Below, piece after piece: positions 37,927 through 48,661 of a stretch of 64,000 nucleotides of DNA; the stretch's first letter is position 1, and every line of letters begins with the position of its first letter. Position numbers and translations under genes: made by a program. This DNA comes from Triplophysa rosa (Eukaryota > Chordata > Actinopteri > Cypriniformes > Nemacheilidae), in the NCBI RefSeq assembly GCF_024868665.1, contig NC_079913.1, positions 9,490,879-9,554,878 on the forward strand, in the 5' to 3' direction. Under the pieces are notes generated by a model. That model saw only the letters and a program-made list of their open reading frames with translations. It ran no database searches and was not told the origin of the DNA.

Positions 37927-39180
37927 AAATAATCTCGACTTTCTGTTGTTCACAGTTTAAAAGGCAAAACATTTTGGAAAGTTCTCTCTATACAATATAA
38001 ATGATAGCTGCAGCATACAGAGAATTTCACTGAAAGGAAAAACTATACAACACATTTGACCGTTTTCTTGACATTTGGATAGATTAACTGCTTTCATTCA
38101 TCACCTCTATCTCTGGAGGTCTGTCAGAGGATGTGACATGCGACCAGGACCCTCGGTTCCGGCACGTCCGTAGGCGGGACTGCAGACACCTGAGGAGGGA
38201 CAGATATCTGGCTGACAGTAGGCGAATGCTGTTTTGGCAGAGCAGAGTGACAGTAGTCGTCGTTTTTTTCCTGAAGTAGGACTCATCCAACAGCGCTGAG
38301 AGGCAACACCTTGACATTTCACACAGGGACATCACACAAAAGATGGAGAACGAGAGAAAGGCCATGGATTCAGCATGGGGAAAGAATAGCAGATGAGTGA
38401 ATAACCTGCAAACAACAGATGAATAGGAATAAAATAAATGAAGAGACGCAGGACGGAATGAAGAAGAGAGTATGTATTAGAGAGTTGATAGCCTGGCTAT
38501 GCACATAAAAAAACATGTCAGTTTTATTATCAAGGTTTTGCAGATACTGTGTATGTGATAGGTTGGCAGAAAGGATCCAGTGTTTGTTATTTGCGTTATG
38601 TAAATTTGCACATTGAAATGGGATTTGTCTAATAAATTAAATAAAGGGACAGCGCACCCAAAAATTTTGTCATAATTTACTCTCTTTTGTGTCATTTCAA
38701 ATTGAAAAACATGGGGTGACTATTTTGAGTGACATTTTTGTTTAGAAATCGACTAAGCTGTTTAAGTGTAAGTCAATCTAAGATTGTCTCATTGATTGAG
38801 TTTTTCTTATCCCTACATACCAGTCCATTTACTGGATCATTATTAGTATTTTTAACTTACTCTCTATACTGAAGAGGACTATAACACCCCAATGTCTGTG
38901 GGCATATGGCTGTCCTCTCTGTCACTGTAGAATGTTTTGCATATTTCATATGTGGGAGAGAGATGGAGGCTCACTTGGCACAGACGTGTGTGTAGGGTGT
39001 GTGAAGGCATTGGCCGTTTGATTGCGAGCCGTGCGAAATCATTGCCAGGGTGGCCGACAGCCAGCTGCTTGTGAGATTCATTTTCAAAAATGAGCTGTAA
39101 TTTGTTTCCATCTCTCGCACAATTACCCTGCTGATAGTCCAGGTTTTACATAAAACAGACCACAGGGTTTGAATGCAATT
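37927..39180. other. Intergenic with one weak ORF
   Basis: No conserved gene recognised. The only stretch with exon-like GC content is 38,084-38,365, listed separately. Confidence 0.5.
38084..38365 (-). CDS. Weak ORF, possible small secreted protein
   Basis: A 93-codon frame starts in a fair Kozak context (tccATGg). It begins MAFLSFSIFCVMSLCEMSRC, which resembles a signal peptide, and is followed by a basic, Cys-containing stretch ending in EVMNESS. The local GC content is higher than that of the flanks. I do not recognise it, no splice sites or neighbours support it, and a second frame through the same bases is also open. It may be chance. Confidence 0.2.
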   Translation of the reverse strand: MAFLSFSIFCVMSLCEMSRCCLSALLDESYFRKKTTTTVTLLCQNSIRLLSARYLSLLRCLQSRLRTCRNRGSWSHVTSSDRPPEIEVMNESS

Positions 39181-39189
39181 AAAGTCGTG

Positions 39190-40020
39190 AAGATGGGATG
39201 AAATGTGATGAGTTGAAATGGTGAGATGAGATGAGTTGCTCTAAGTAGAGCTGAGTTTAATTGGGAAGAGATTGAATGCGATGAGATGAATTAAGGTTTG
39301 AGATTTCAGCTGAGTTGCATTGAATTGAATTGAATTGAATTGAATTGAATTGAATTGAATTTAGTTGGGATGAACTAGGTTGAGATGAGTTTTGGTGATG
39401 GAAGCTAAGTTTAAATAGGATAAAACTGAATGATATGATATGAGATGAATGAACGTAAGATTATTTAAAGCATTGAACTGAATTTAGATAAGAATTAAGT
39501 TAAAATGAGTTGAGTGGAGCCGAGGTATCTTTATTTATGAAAAAATGAATTGAGATAACAAAAATTCAGGTAAGAGAAGACACAGTAAGTTTAAAGTTGA
39601 GTTGAGTTGAAATGAGTTAAGTAGCGCTAATTTAGGTTTAATCAGGAAGAAATGATCTGAGATGAGATAAATGAAGGTAATAAAAGTTACAAAATGTTTA
39701 GAGTTGAGTTGAGTTGAGTTGAGTTAAACTGAGTTGAGTAGCGCTGAGTTAGGTTTAATCATGAAAAATGACATGAGATACATTGAATTATAAGGTAATA
39801 AAAGTTACAGTACGTTTAGAATTGAGTTGAGTTGAGTTGAGTGGAATAGAATTTTGTTGGGTTAAACTGAGTTGAAAAAAAGTTAAGTTTAATCAGGAAG
39901 AAATTATATGAGATGAATTAAGGTAAGAATATTTACAATACATTTAGAGTTGAGTTGAGTTGAGTTGAGTTGAGTTGATTCGAGCTGAGTTGAGTTGAGT
40001 TTAGCTGAATTGAGTTGAAA
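39190..40020. repeat. Higher-order pentamer minisatellite
   Basis: The base unit is GAGTT/GAATT, with a pure (TGAAT)n run at 39,319-39,361. The pentamers are embedded in longer units of about 107-128 bp starting near 39,596, 39,703, 39,820 and 39,948. Each long unit contains gttgagttgagttga, a taggtttaatca-like segment, a gaaatgat...gagat segment and aaggtaa...ttaca...tttaga. Older diverged units lie to the left. Confidence 0.85.
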
Positions 40021-41516
40021 TAAGATTAACTGAATGAGATAAAATGTTAATCTTATGCTATTAAAGGCCCAAAAACGAGATTGGAGATGATAAACTATCA
40101 CTATTGTTCTCAAACAGCTAAACCTCATGTTGCTCAATGATACTTTCATTGTAGTAAATTAGTTCACAATAAGTCAGTTCGGATGGAAAAGCATCTGCTC
40201 CATGACAAATCATACAGCATCAGTAATCTGTAATGTTAAGACAGGGTCTCGCACACTTCACCGTCTGCCGAGAGTGGGTGTGGAGAGGGTTGGCCTGTTC
40301 TTCACACAATGAAAAGGGATTCAGTGAATCAGAGTGGATAGAGGCTCATCAGTGGCTTTGAGCGGAGACAGGAGGTGATGCTGAAACACTCTCATTAAAA
40401 TCCCTAAAGATCAGCCAACATCGACTGCTCATTCTGCCAGTGAGCGATGAAGATAAGAAGAGAAGGATGGATTGATAGAGCAGGGACGCCGATGATGACG
40501 ACCATCGACCGCCAGGGTTTATTTTTAAACATGGAGGACGAACTTGGGCAACTCAAGTGATTGCCCAAGAAGTATCGAATAGTAGTGCGAAATTGACTAG
40601 ACTTGATTACAGAAAAAAACTATTATGGAGGAGAAATGTTGTGTGGGGGGAGGATGGGTTGTTGGTGGATGGTACAGTTCTGCCTTTTTTCACCGTTTTC
40701 AGTGGGACATTTTTTGGTCCGCATGAGGAAAACAGCTTATAAATCAAACAAAATTATGTTTTTTTGAGAATGAAAAGATTCAGAAAAGTTTGTGTTAGGG
40801 TATGGTTTGGGGGTAAGGTGATGGTTAGGGGATATAATTTACAGTATTAAAATCAATATGTCTATGGCAAGTCCCCATACAACATGGAAACCCAACATAT
40901 GTGTGCGTGGGGGGTACAGTATGTGGTTGTGTGTGTGGCAGAAGTCCACTTTCACGGCACAGCATGAGGTTTCCACTGTCTTTATCCACTTTGCAGTAAC
41001 CTCGCCATTGTAAGAAAAGCTGTTGTTTGCAAGAGAGCAAAACATTCCAAACCATTAAAACCTGACAGACGACCATAATGTTTACTGAAAGAAAGTCAGT
41101 GGCAGAAAGTACATAACAAGAGCAGTGGAAAAAGGTAGAAGACAAAAAAACCTTCAAACAATGTTCATCTACCTGCTGTAAAAAGTTAACAGTCTCCCAG
41201 TGAAGTGTCCCCACTAGGAGACCAGTTAAACCCAGTAAAGCAAGGAAAAGTCAAGCATGCACCTTAGGCTGGTTTAAGAGTATTTATGTCAGCAGGGCTA
41301 TTTTCACAATTGTCAGAGGACAGGTGCAAAGAGAGAGGACAGGCGCAGTGGCCACTTTTCATAACTCAAAACGCATGAGTTCTCAGTTATGTTAAATGTG
41401 TCAACAAACTTTACATTAAGTGAAATAAAACATACATTAGACAAAAAATGTTGCTCCCAAGTCAAAATTGAATGTGAAATTAGTTTTAAATTGAATTATC
41501 TGTGTTCCCATAGGAA
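40021..41516. other. Intergenic with interspersed repeat
   Basis: No gene recognised. The stretch 40,690-40,920 (gtgggacattttttggtcc, then gtgttagggtatggtttggg, then caagtccccatacaacatgg) resembles a repeat often seen in fish introns and intergenic DNA. I could not define its ends. Confidence 0.45.
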
Positions 41517-42035
41517 ATTTTAGGTGTTAAACAATTTGTGAGATTCTGTTAAGATGTATGCTGATCAATAGATTAAGAGTGTTAGAAGTTGAACATCTGA
41601 AGTCTCCACTTGGTCTCCATGTATTATCTTCATTTATTATAAAAAAAACTAATTTATTTTTTCAAAGGGGTAATAAAATGTATTAAAGATCTCATTGTAA
41701 TCTTACTTTCCTAATGCCTCCAACAAACACAAAGCCTAACATCTTCACCAGAAGCTAGTGCATCACTGTCTTTANATTTTAGGTGTTAAACAATTTGTGA
41801 GATTCTGTTAAGATGTATGCTGATCAATAGATTAAGAGTGTTAGAAGTTGAACATCTGAAGTCTCCACTTGGTCTCCATGTATTATCTTCATTTATTATT
41901 TAAAAAAAACTAATTTATTTTTTCAAAGGGGTAATAAAATGTATTAAAGATCTCATTGTAATCTTACTTTCCTAATGCCTCCAACAAACACAAAGCCTAA
42001 CATCTTCACCAGAAGCTAGTGCATCACTGTCTTTA
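41517..42035. repeat. Near-identical direct duplication around one N
   Basis: Bases 41,517-41,774 and 41,776-42,035 are the same sequence except for a 2-base length difference beside an A-run (tattataaaaaaaac versus tattatttaaaaaaaac). A single n at 41,775 separates them. The pattern is what a failed gap closure or uncollapsed haplotype would leave, though a very recent tandem duplication is possible. Confidence 0.9.
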
Positions 42036-43142
42036 CGACCCAGTCGCCCTTTGCAGAGGACGAACAGGTTGTGGAGTAGTTAGCAGTCTTCCTGCGACAC
42101 ACATAAACCATTAAAGGCTTATTTTGTTTCCTGTAGAGGGCGGTTAATGGCGTGACATGACACGTCACGTTCCAGATTGATTGACAAGTGGATGTCATGA
42201 TGAAGAACCTTTGATTAACGTGAAGTCATCACAGATAATAATGTCTTTCTTCTCTGAGAACTCAATATTCTCTAAAGCTGCTGGTCTTCCACGCTTCCAC
42301 GCTTGCTGCTGGTCTTCCACACAATCAAGATTAAGTTTTAAGTTTTCTACATATTGTTAAAAATATATGCTTTTATATCTTTTAAATTTGGAATTACATT
42401 TTGGAAAGACTGGGAAGATGGTGAAATTTTGGAACCATCTCACTGTCACACTGTTTGCTACATATTTCTCATGCTATCATAAAACATGTCCATTGAAGGA
42501 CATTGATACACAGTTGAGATGTGCACAGAGGGCGAAATGTCCTTTGGTGACAGCTGTGCCGAGACCATTAGCTACATAAGGAGACTTATTCCACTAAATT
42601 GCATATTGGCTAAAATATTCTCACTAGAAATGATTTTGGTAGGCTCTGCCAGTATTCGAAAAAGAAATAGCTTTATGTATTGTTATCCTTGCATTGTAAT
42701 ATAATGGGGCCCTCTGCTGGTTGCAGCTAAACATTTACTACCTGTAATGCATTGTGGTGCCATGCATGTGCATAATTTTGCATAACCTTGTTTTTTAGTG
42801 GTTTATGTAAAGGGAACAAATTACGCAAGAGATATATTGCGTGCATTTCATTCTAAAATAATAAAGGATTTTTTATAGTTTTATGGAAACATGTATGCAT
42901 AAAAGATAAAAAAAGATACAAAAGTCTTTTTCAATAAACAACAAAGTGTATCAATTTAACAAAATAAAATGTAACTTAATTATATTTATTAAGAATATAT
43001 TATTAAAATGAAGACAGGATCAGCACTTCCCCATTCTGACTGAAGACGACGTGCCTTATGACATGACTGATGACATGTTTCCTGTTTTCACCATCAATAA
43101 AAACAGCACGCCCAATATAAATCAATTAGCATAATCAAACTT
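42036..43142. other. Intergenic left of the peptide cluster
   Basis: No gene recognised. No further copy of the peptide last exon (GDE-x-AG core) is visible between 42,036 and 43,142, so the cluster seems to end at 43,143. Confidence 0.5.
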
Positions 43143-44230
43143 TCACTTTTTTCCGATTCCCATCGGATCATTGGTCAAGTCTCCGGCCCTCTCATCCCCC
43201 ATCTGTAAAGACGAACCCAGGTTCGACAAGGAACAAGTTGCCAAAAGACAAAATGGGCTAGATTGAATCCTGTTGAGAAAACAAGAAAAGTAGATTTGTA
43301 TAAAAAAGATCATTCTTTTGTATGATAATTCGTGTTCTAACAATGTTACATTATAAAGTCAATGATAAATTTGACTGTAATTTGTGTCATTTTAAGAATT
43401 ATTACGCACATTTTAGGAATGATATTGTGAATTGTCAATAATATACATTTTTATGGTAAATATAAATTAAAGGCTTACCTGGTATTCATTCTCACTGGGA
43501 ATTCGGTTCTATAGGATGAAACAACATGTTTAGGGAACACATTTTTTGTTTTTGAAGAAAATCTTAAATAAAGAGCAGAAAAATATGTCTAAGATAAAAT
43601 ACATACTCTTGGTGGCTGTTAGACATATAAGGTTCTCATAAGAATTTTATGTGTCATTAAAATAACTTACATAATTATTTCAACAAGAGCTCAAAATATC
43701 TGCAATGGTCAAAATTCTGTATACAATCCAGTTGTAGATTTCAGAGATAATTTCCATTGGCATCGCAAAACTCAGTCTTGTGTCATCTTAACAATTTATG
43801 ATTTTATGATTCTAATATACTCACTCACTGTATACTCACTGTAGAGTTCTTTGCTGTGTCGTTAAGAGAGGTTCCCATTTCAGATCCACTGGTTAAAAAA
43901 AACAACACACCATTTCTAAAACTGTCACCATTTTGTGTCTGGCTTTGCATGCATAAACTTTGCGTGTGCAGTTGTAAACAGTTGAATTGACCATAGCACC
44001 AAGATCACCACATGCAGAGAAGCTTCAATCTATTTTTGTTATGCTGTGTATTTATTAATTACAGTAATTGCACCCCTAACATATTTTTGCATGCAGTTAT
44101 TTGAATTTAAACCTTTTTATAGACAAATGTAATATTTTTATCAGAAAATATATTACCTTGTGGTATTGAAGATGGGAAACCCAAGAGTGTAGTTCAGGAG
44201 CACAAAACTCAGAGCCCAAACAGGAATCAT
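43143..44230 (-). CDS. Candidate secreted amidated peptide precursor, copy A
   Basis: Unrecognised gene with coding exons at 44157-44230, 43479-43508 and 43143-43269, joined in phase 2 at both junctions to give 76 residues. Residues 1-17 (MIPVWALSFVLLNYTLG) form a clear signal peptide, followed by an NTT glycosylation sequon. The last exon encodes a possible ring Cys42-LLAT-Cys47, then LQMGDERAG and DPMGIGKK before the stop. Gly-Lys-Lys at the very end is a classical signal for removal of the basic residues and C-terminal amidation, here predicted on Ile. An additional exon-like segment at 43840-43888 has good splice sites but would break the frame. Homologous to copies C and D. The exon model is by eye and unverified by transcripts; peptide hormone function is inference. 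Confidence 0.6.
43840..43888 (-). other. Exon-like relic in copy A
   Basis: It is bounded by ttaaccag on its 5' side and gtgagt on its 3' side. It reads GSEMGTSLNDTAKNST after exon 1. Its 49 bases are not a multiple of three, so inclusion puts the remaining exons out of frame. It may be an alternative or dying exon. Confidence 0.35.
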
Positions 44231-44279
44231 GTTGTCCAGCACCGATTCACTGAGCAGCGTAAATCTGAATGACTCAGAT

Positions 44280-44405
44280 CAGTTTTAAGCATATATTCTC
44301 TCACCTGCCCATTCAAATGCTCTTTAATCTGTTGATATCTGAATGTCTGAATGATTCCCACAAACCTGAATAGATTTTGTCCTTGGATAAGACATGAACA
44401 AACAT
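44280..44405 (-). promoter_or_regulatory. Putative promoter of copy A
   Basis: A TATA-like ATATATGC lies about 60 bp upstream of the ATG (plus-strand gcatatat, 44,289-44,296). Further upstream is a block containing tgtccttggataagacatg on the plus strand, which recurs upstream of copies B and C (about 47,810 and 46,125) and, diverged, of D. Shared non-coding sequence at the same distance from each start supports a common promoter; GATA-like TTATC is visible in it. Confidence 0.45.
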
Positions 44406-45246
44406 TGTTTAAGGAAGACGAATTCAAGCAATGAGTTCTGCTCAATGTTAGAAAAATATTTTGCAGCCTAAAGTGACAACAATAAATCAATTCACAATGT
44501 CACAATGTTGGATAGTAATAATGGGAAAACATTACAGTTTGATTACTCAAGTGTGTGGATATTCTGTTGTTGTTTTTTTCACTGTTTTAGTTCGTTTAGC
44601 AGCTTTATCAGGAATGTTAGGGGTTGGGTATTGTGACTAACAGCCACTGTCTCTCTTTTGCGACAAACCAAGCTGAATAATTGTCTTATGAGGGAGGATA
44701 TCAAGCACTGTTAATGGTGGTACATTAGACACACTAGCTATTATTAAATTCCAGTTAGGATTTTCATAGTGTTTCATGTATGAGTGACAATCAACTAGGG
44801 CCAAAGTTGGGATCAGTTGTTTTTTTGTTTTTTTCATAAACGCCATGTGATGTTTGACTTTGACATGCATGTTGCTGAATGTCTTATTTGTAAAATGAGC
44901 ATATATTTATGTATATATAACTCAATGTATTTTGAGCATGTAAACATCTACATAAGTTATTTTGAAAGCATAAAAACATCATACACAAAGATATTAAAAC
45001 AAGGTGATTTTAATTCAGAGATCTCAAGACACAAGTGTACATCTTAATAAGCTTTTGTGTTGCTAATGATTGTTATGTTTTTTATGTATTATAAAAACAA
45101 TAAGTAATCATAAAAATTTGGTATGATAAAAAATCTTCAACATTTGGTTTTGAAGAGATGACATTTGCAAAATGTCTGTATCAAAGTGAATGTTTTAGGA
45201 GGATTTAAAAAAGAACAGACAAGAACTCTCTGTTTCAATGCTTCTC

Positions 45247-45975
45247 TTATTTTTTCCCAGGCCCAAAAGGGTCCCATGTGGATCTCCCTGCAGTCTCATC
45301 ACCTGTCTGCAATTTGTAATCCAGATCGTGTTTAGTACAGGAAAAGAGATGGCATCCAGATGAAGTGAATACACTACAAAGTACAAAAAATAATGCACCA
45401 GAATTTCGTTATTTTCTTCAATGTTTGGTCAAAAAGACCATAGTTTGTGAATATGTTAACAACATGACCTTATTATAAACTAGAACACAGCATCACCATT
45501 GTAAAAAAATGTAACACTTACCATGCATGGTTTTACTATTCACAACTCACTATTGTTATAATTTAACTCTGTTTTTCAACATGAAAGAACATTCTGTGAA
45601 AATATATCCTTGAAATCTTTAATATCTTTAATCTTTAATAATATTAAAATTGTATATGTCAAAGACTGAAATCTTCGTTATGTGTACATTGCTGTCACGC
45701 CTCAAAAACAAAACATTGTTTTTTGTCTATATCATGGTTGTTGTTTATCGTCAGAATATACTTACAATGTGATGTTCGTGTCATTCGAAAAAGGCTCCAC
45801 ATCTAATCCCCTATGAAAACAAAATGCATGAATATACGTATACGGTCATTTTCATAAATCCACCAATAATCCGTCACTCATGCTGTCTAAAAATATATTA
45901 CCATGTGGTATTGTGGAGGGGGAACCCAAGAGTGTAACTCAAGAGCAGAAGATTCAGAGTCCAGAGAGGAATCAT
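45247..45975 (-). CDS. Candidate secreted amidated peptide precursor, copy C
   Basis: Unrecognised gene and the cleanest member of the cluster. Three coding exons (45902-45975, 45766-45810, 45247-45373) have canonical GT/AG borders, all in phase 2, and give 81 residues without a stop. Residues 1-17 (MIPLWTLNLLLLSYTLG) are a signal peptide. Exon 2 encodes a short acidic spacer with NDT and NIT sequons. The last exon gives SSG, then Cys47-HLFS-Cys52, LQTGDETAG and DPFGPGKK. First Cys to the predicted amidated Pro is 32 residues. The Cys-4-Cys ring plus amidated end resembles the CGRP/amylin/adrenomedullin layout, and the 32-residue span ending Pro-Gly-Lys-Lys resembles calcitonin. No dibasic site precedes the ring, so N-terminal processing is unclear. 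Homology to that superfamily is inference. Confidence 0.65.
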
Positions 45976-46014
45976 CTTGTCCCTTAAGCATTACTGATTC
46001 ACTGAGAAGAGGGA

Positions 46015-46145
46015 ATCTGAATAAACCGGATTAGTTTTGGTCATATATTTAATTCCCTGCCTATTCAAATGCTCATTAATCTGAATGTGTGAGTGATTCC
46101 CACAAACCTGAGAAGACATGTGTTCTTGGATAAGATAAATGTTGT
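46015..46145 (-). promoter_or_regulatory. Putative promoter of copy C
   Basis: A TATA-like AAATATATGAC on the minus strand (plus 46,040-46,050) lies about 70 bp upstream of the ATG. The conserved upstream block ttcccacaaacctgag and ttcttggataagata matches that of copy A at the same offset. Confidence 0.4.
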
Positions 46146-46220
46146 TAAAAACCAAATAAACAGGCAACAGGTAATATTTCACAATGGACAGCAATCATGG
46201 GAAACATTGTTTACAAACTA

Positions 46221-46221
<1 letters not shown>

Positions 46222-46273
<52 letters not shown>

Positions 46274-46298
46274 TGTGTGCGTGCGTGCGTGTGTGTCT
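46222..46298. repeat. (GT/GC)n microsatellite
   Basis: An alternating purine-pyrimidine run of gtgtgt followed by gtgcgtgc. Such runs favour Z-DNA. It lies upstream of copy C and is absent at the equivalent place in the other units. Confidence 0.95.
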
Positions 46299-46639
46299 AG
46301 TCTGCTCTGCACCTTTTGTAAAGGTCAAATTAAGCTGCATTTTTGCCTTACGTTTTATGTAATGTCATGTATTGTTTGGTGTTGTACAGCAGGCAAATCA
46401 ACTGTAATGAGACAAATTTGCTGTATAGATTTTCATATAGTTTTAATAAACTAATAACCATCAACTGGGGGGAAACAAGAAGTGATGCCTTCAGAATCCT
46501 TTTATACATTTCGTATACTTTCAGGTTTTTTCACAAACCTGATTTCGACGTGGTGGATCAATTTGATGAATGTATTTTTTGTGAAATGAGCATCTTTAAA
46601 GAGACTGTCATATGTATTTCATTCATGCGGTATCGTTTT

Positions 46640-46750
46640 CGGAAGCTTTATTGCTCAACACCAAGGTCATGGGTTTGATTCCCAATTTTGATTTCCCAGT
46701 TTTAATGATCTGTAAGTTGCTTTGGAGAAAGGTGCCTTCTAGTGAACATA
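46640..46750 (+). mobile_element. Degraded SINE trace
   Basis: The B-box-like aaggtcatgggtttgattcc and the downstream tgtaagttgctttggagaaa resemble the SINE at 20,142. The equivalent position upstream of copy B (about 48,410-48,500) holds the same decayed sequence, so it predates the tandem duplication and travels with the unit. Confidence 0.55.
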
Positions 46751-47090
46751 AAAGCCATTATGTATAGATAGCAGTTAAATGTGTTTTTTTTAGCATTGAG
46801 TTTTTTCTAAACATCATATAGCCTACACAGTCATAAAAAACTAGTGCCAGGTAAAGATACAGTACAAGTTGACATCTACTTTACATCACAATGCCAGGGT
46901 TATTGTTGCATATATTCTTGTTGATCTTCTCAAAGTAATAAAAACTCATCAGTGGATTTTAAATAAAACATTTATTCTTAATTTTTGTGTAAAGCTATAA
47001 CATTTGCATCATGCTGAACCAAGATTGATGTCAAAAAATGAATACAATTTCAACCCTCCGTTTATACACTTCTCTTGGATCTTACTCCTC

Positions 47091-47682
47091 TTATTTTTTC
47101 CCATTTTTATAAGGGTCCCGTGCAGATTCCCCCGCTTTCTCATCTCCAGTCTGCAAAAGGTTTCCCAGATTAAGTGTGGAAAATAATCGAAAAGGGCTAC
47201 AAGGTACAGAAAAATATTATTTTATTGTGTTCTCTAAAATTTGGGTAAAAACTTCTTTAACTTTAACTTCTTTGTTCAAATTAAATGTGAATATTTATAA
47301 AATGTTCATGAATAGACAATAAAATGCCATTGTTTATATGGTAATTATAAATTCTCACCTTTGTGCCAGGCCAGGTCTTCATGGCCTAAAAAGAACAACA
47401 CAGAAAAAACAGCGCAAACAGCGCCTCTGATGGACAACTTTAAAGACGATTTTTCTCAAATGTCATTTTGATTTCTTTGCACCCTCAGATTCCAGGTTTT
47501 CAAATAGTTTTATCTCGACCAAATATTATTCTATCCTAACATACATCAATGGAAATCTTATTTGTTCAGCTTTGAGATTACTGTGTGTATAAATCTCAAT
47601 TTTCGAAAAATTGACACTTATGACTGCTTTTGTGGAGGATAGGAAGCCCAAGTGTGCTGTTCAGAGGCCAAACATGAATCAT
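47091..47682 (-). pseudogene. Peptide precursor copy B, decayed
   Basis: This is a broken member of the cluster. The first exon (from 47682) reads MIHVWPLNSTLGLP and has lost about five residues of the hydrophobic core, and the splice donor expected after it is altered. The candidate middle exon (about 47,364-47,390) has a TGA in the frame the other copies use. The last exon (47091-47196) still reads LQTGDEKAG and DPYKNGKK, but both ring cysteines are gone (PFRLFSTLNLG where copy A has PFCLLATC). Its upstream block lacks a TATA-like element. Several independent lesions make a functional product unlikely. Confidence 0.65.
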
Positions 47683-48661
47683 GTTGACCATTAAACACCA
47701 GCACTGACTGAATCTGAATGACTCAGATCCGTTTAAAGCACATTCTTTCCCCTGCCCCTGCTCTTTAATGATATCTGTGAGAGATTCCCACAAACCTGAA
47801 TAAATTGTATCCTTGGATAAGACATGGACAAACATTGATTGAATGACACACTGTAAGAAAATCGATGAGATGTGCTGAATTCTACGAAAATATTTTCTTT
47901 ACATGAGATGCTATAGAACAATAAATCAATTGAGTGTCACAATGTTGGACAGTAATCATGAGTAAACATTTTCTTTTTGACCGAAGTAAAATTCAGTGTG
48001 GATCTGTGTGTTTGTGATGTGAAACTGATCAATCGTTTGATAAAACTGTTTCAGTTCATTTAGTCTACTGAATTGTCATATGAGCTAGAGAGAATCGTGT
48101 TTAATATTTTACAGTTTATGGTTTTTCAAGGCCAAACCAAACTGTATAATTTAGCTTTGGACACTAGAGTATGAAAATGAATTGTTATCGGACAAATATT
48201 GCTGTAGGATTTTCATAGTGTTTCATATAAATAATCATTGGCTGGGGCCAAACAAGATGTGATGCCTTCATAATCATTTAAATTACTTTTTTATTTCACA
48301 AACATCATGTGATTTCGACATGCGGATCAGTTTGGTGAATTTTTTATTTGTAAAATGAGCATAATAAAGAGATTCATTTTTCATTCATGTGGTATCATTT
48401 TCTAAAGCTTTATTGCTAACAAAATCAAAGTCATTTGATTCCCAGTACATGTGATAGGCTACAGGTTTAATGATCTGTAAATTGCATTGGATGGAAATGC
48501 CTATCAGCGAACTTAAAATCTTGTCAAATCTTATCAAAGTGAAAAGTCATTAGTGGATTGTAAAACATTTGATTTATCATATCATTTGCAACAGGTTGAA
48601 TCAAGATCAGTGTCAAAAAATGAAAGACATTTTAAAAGTAACACGTCGGGCTTGTTTGTAT

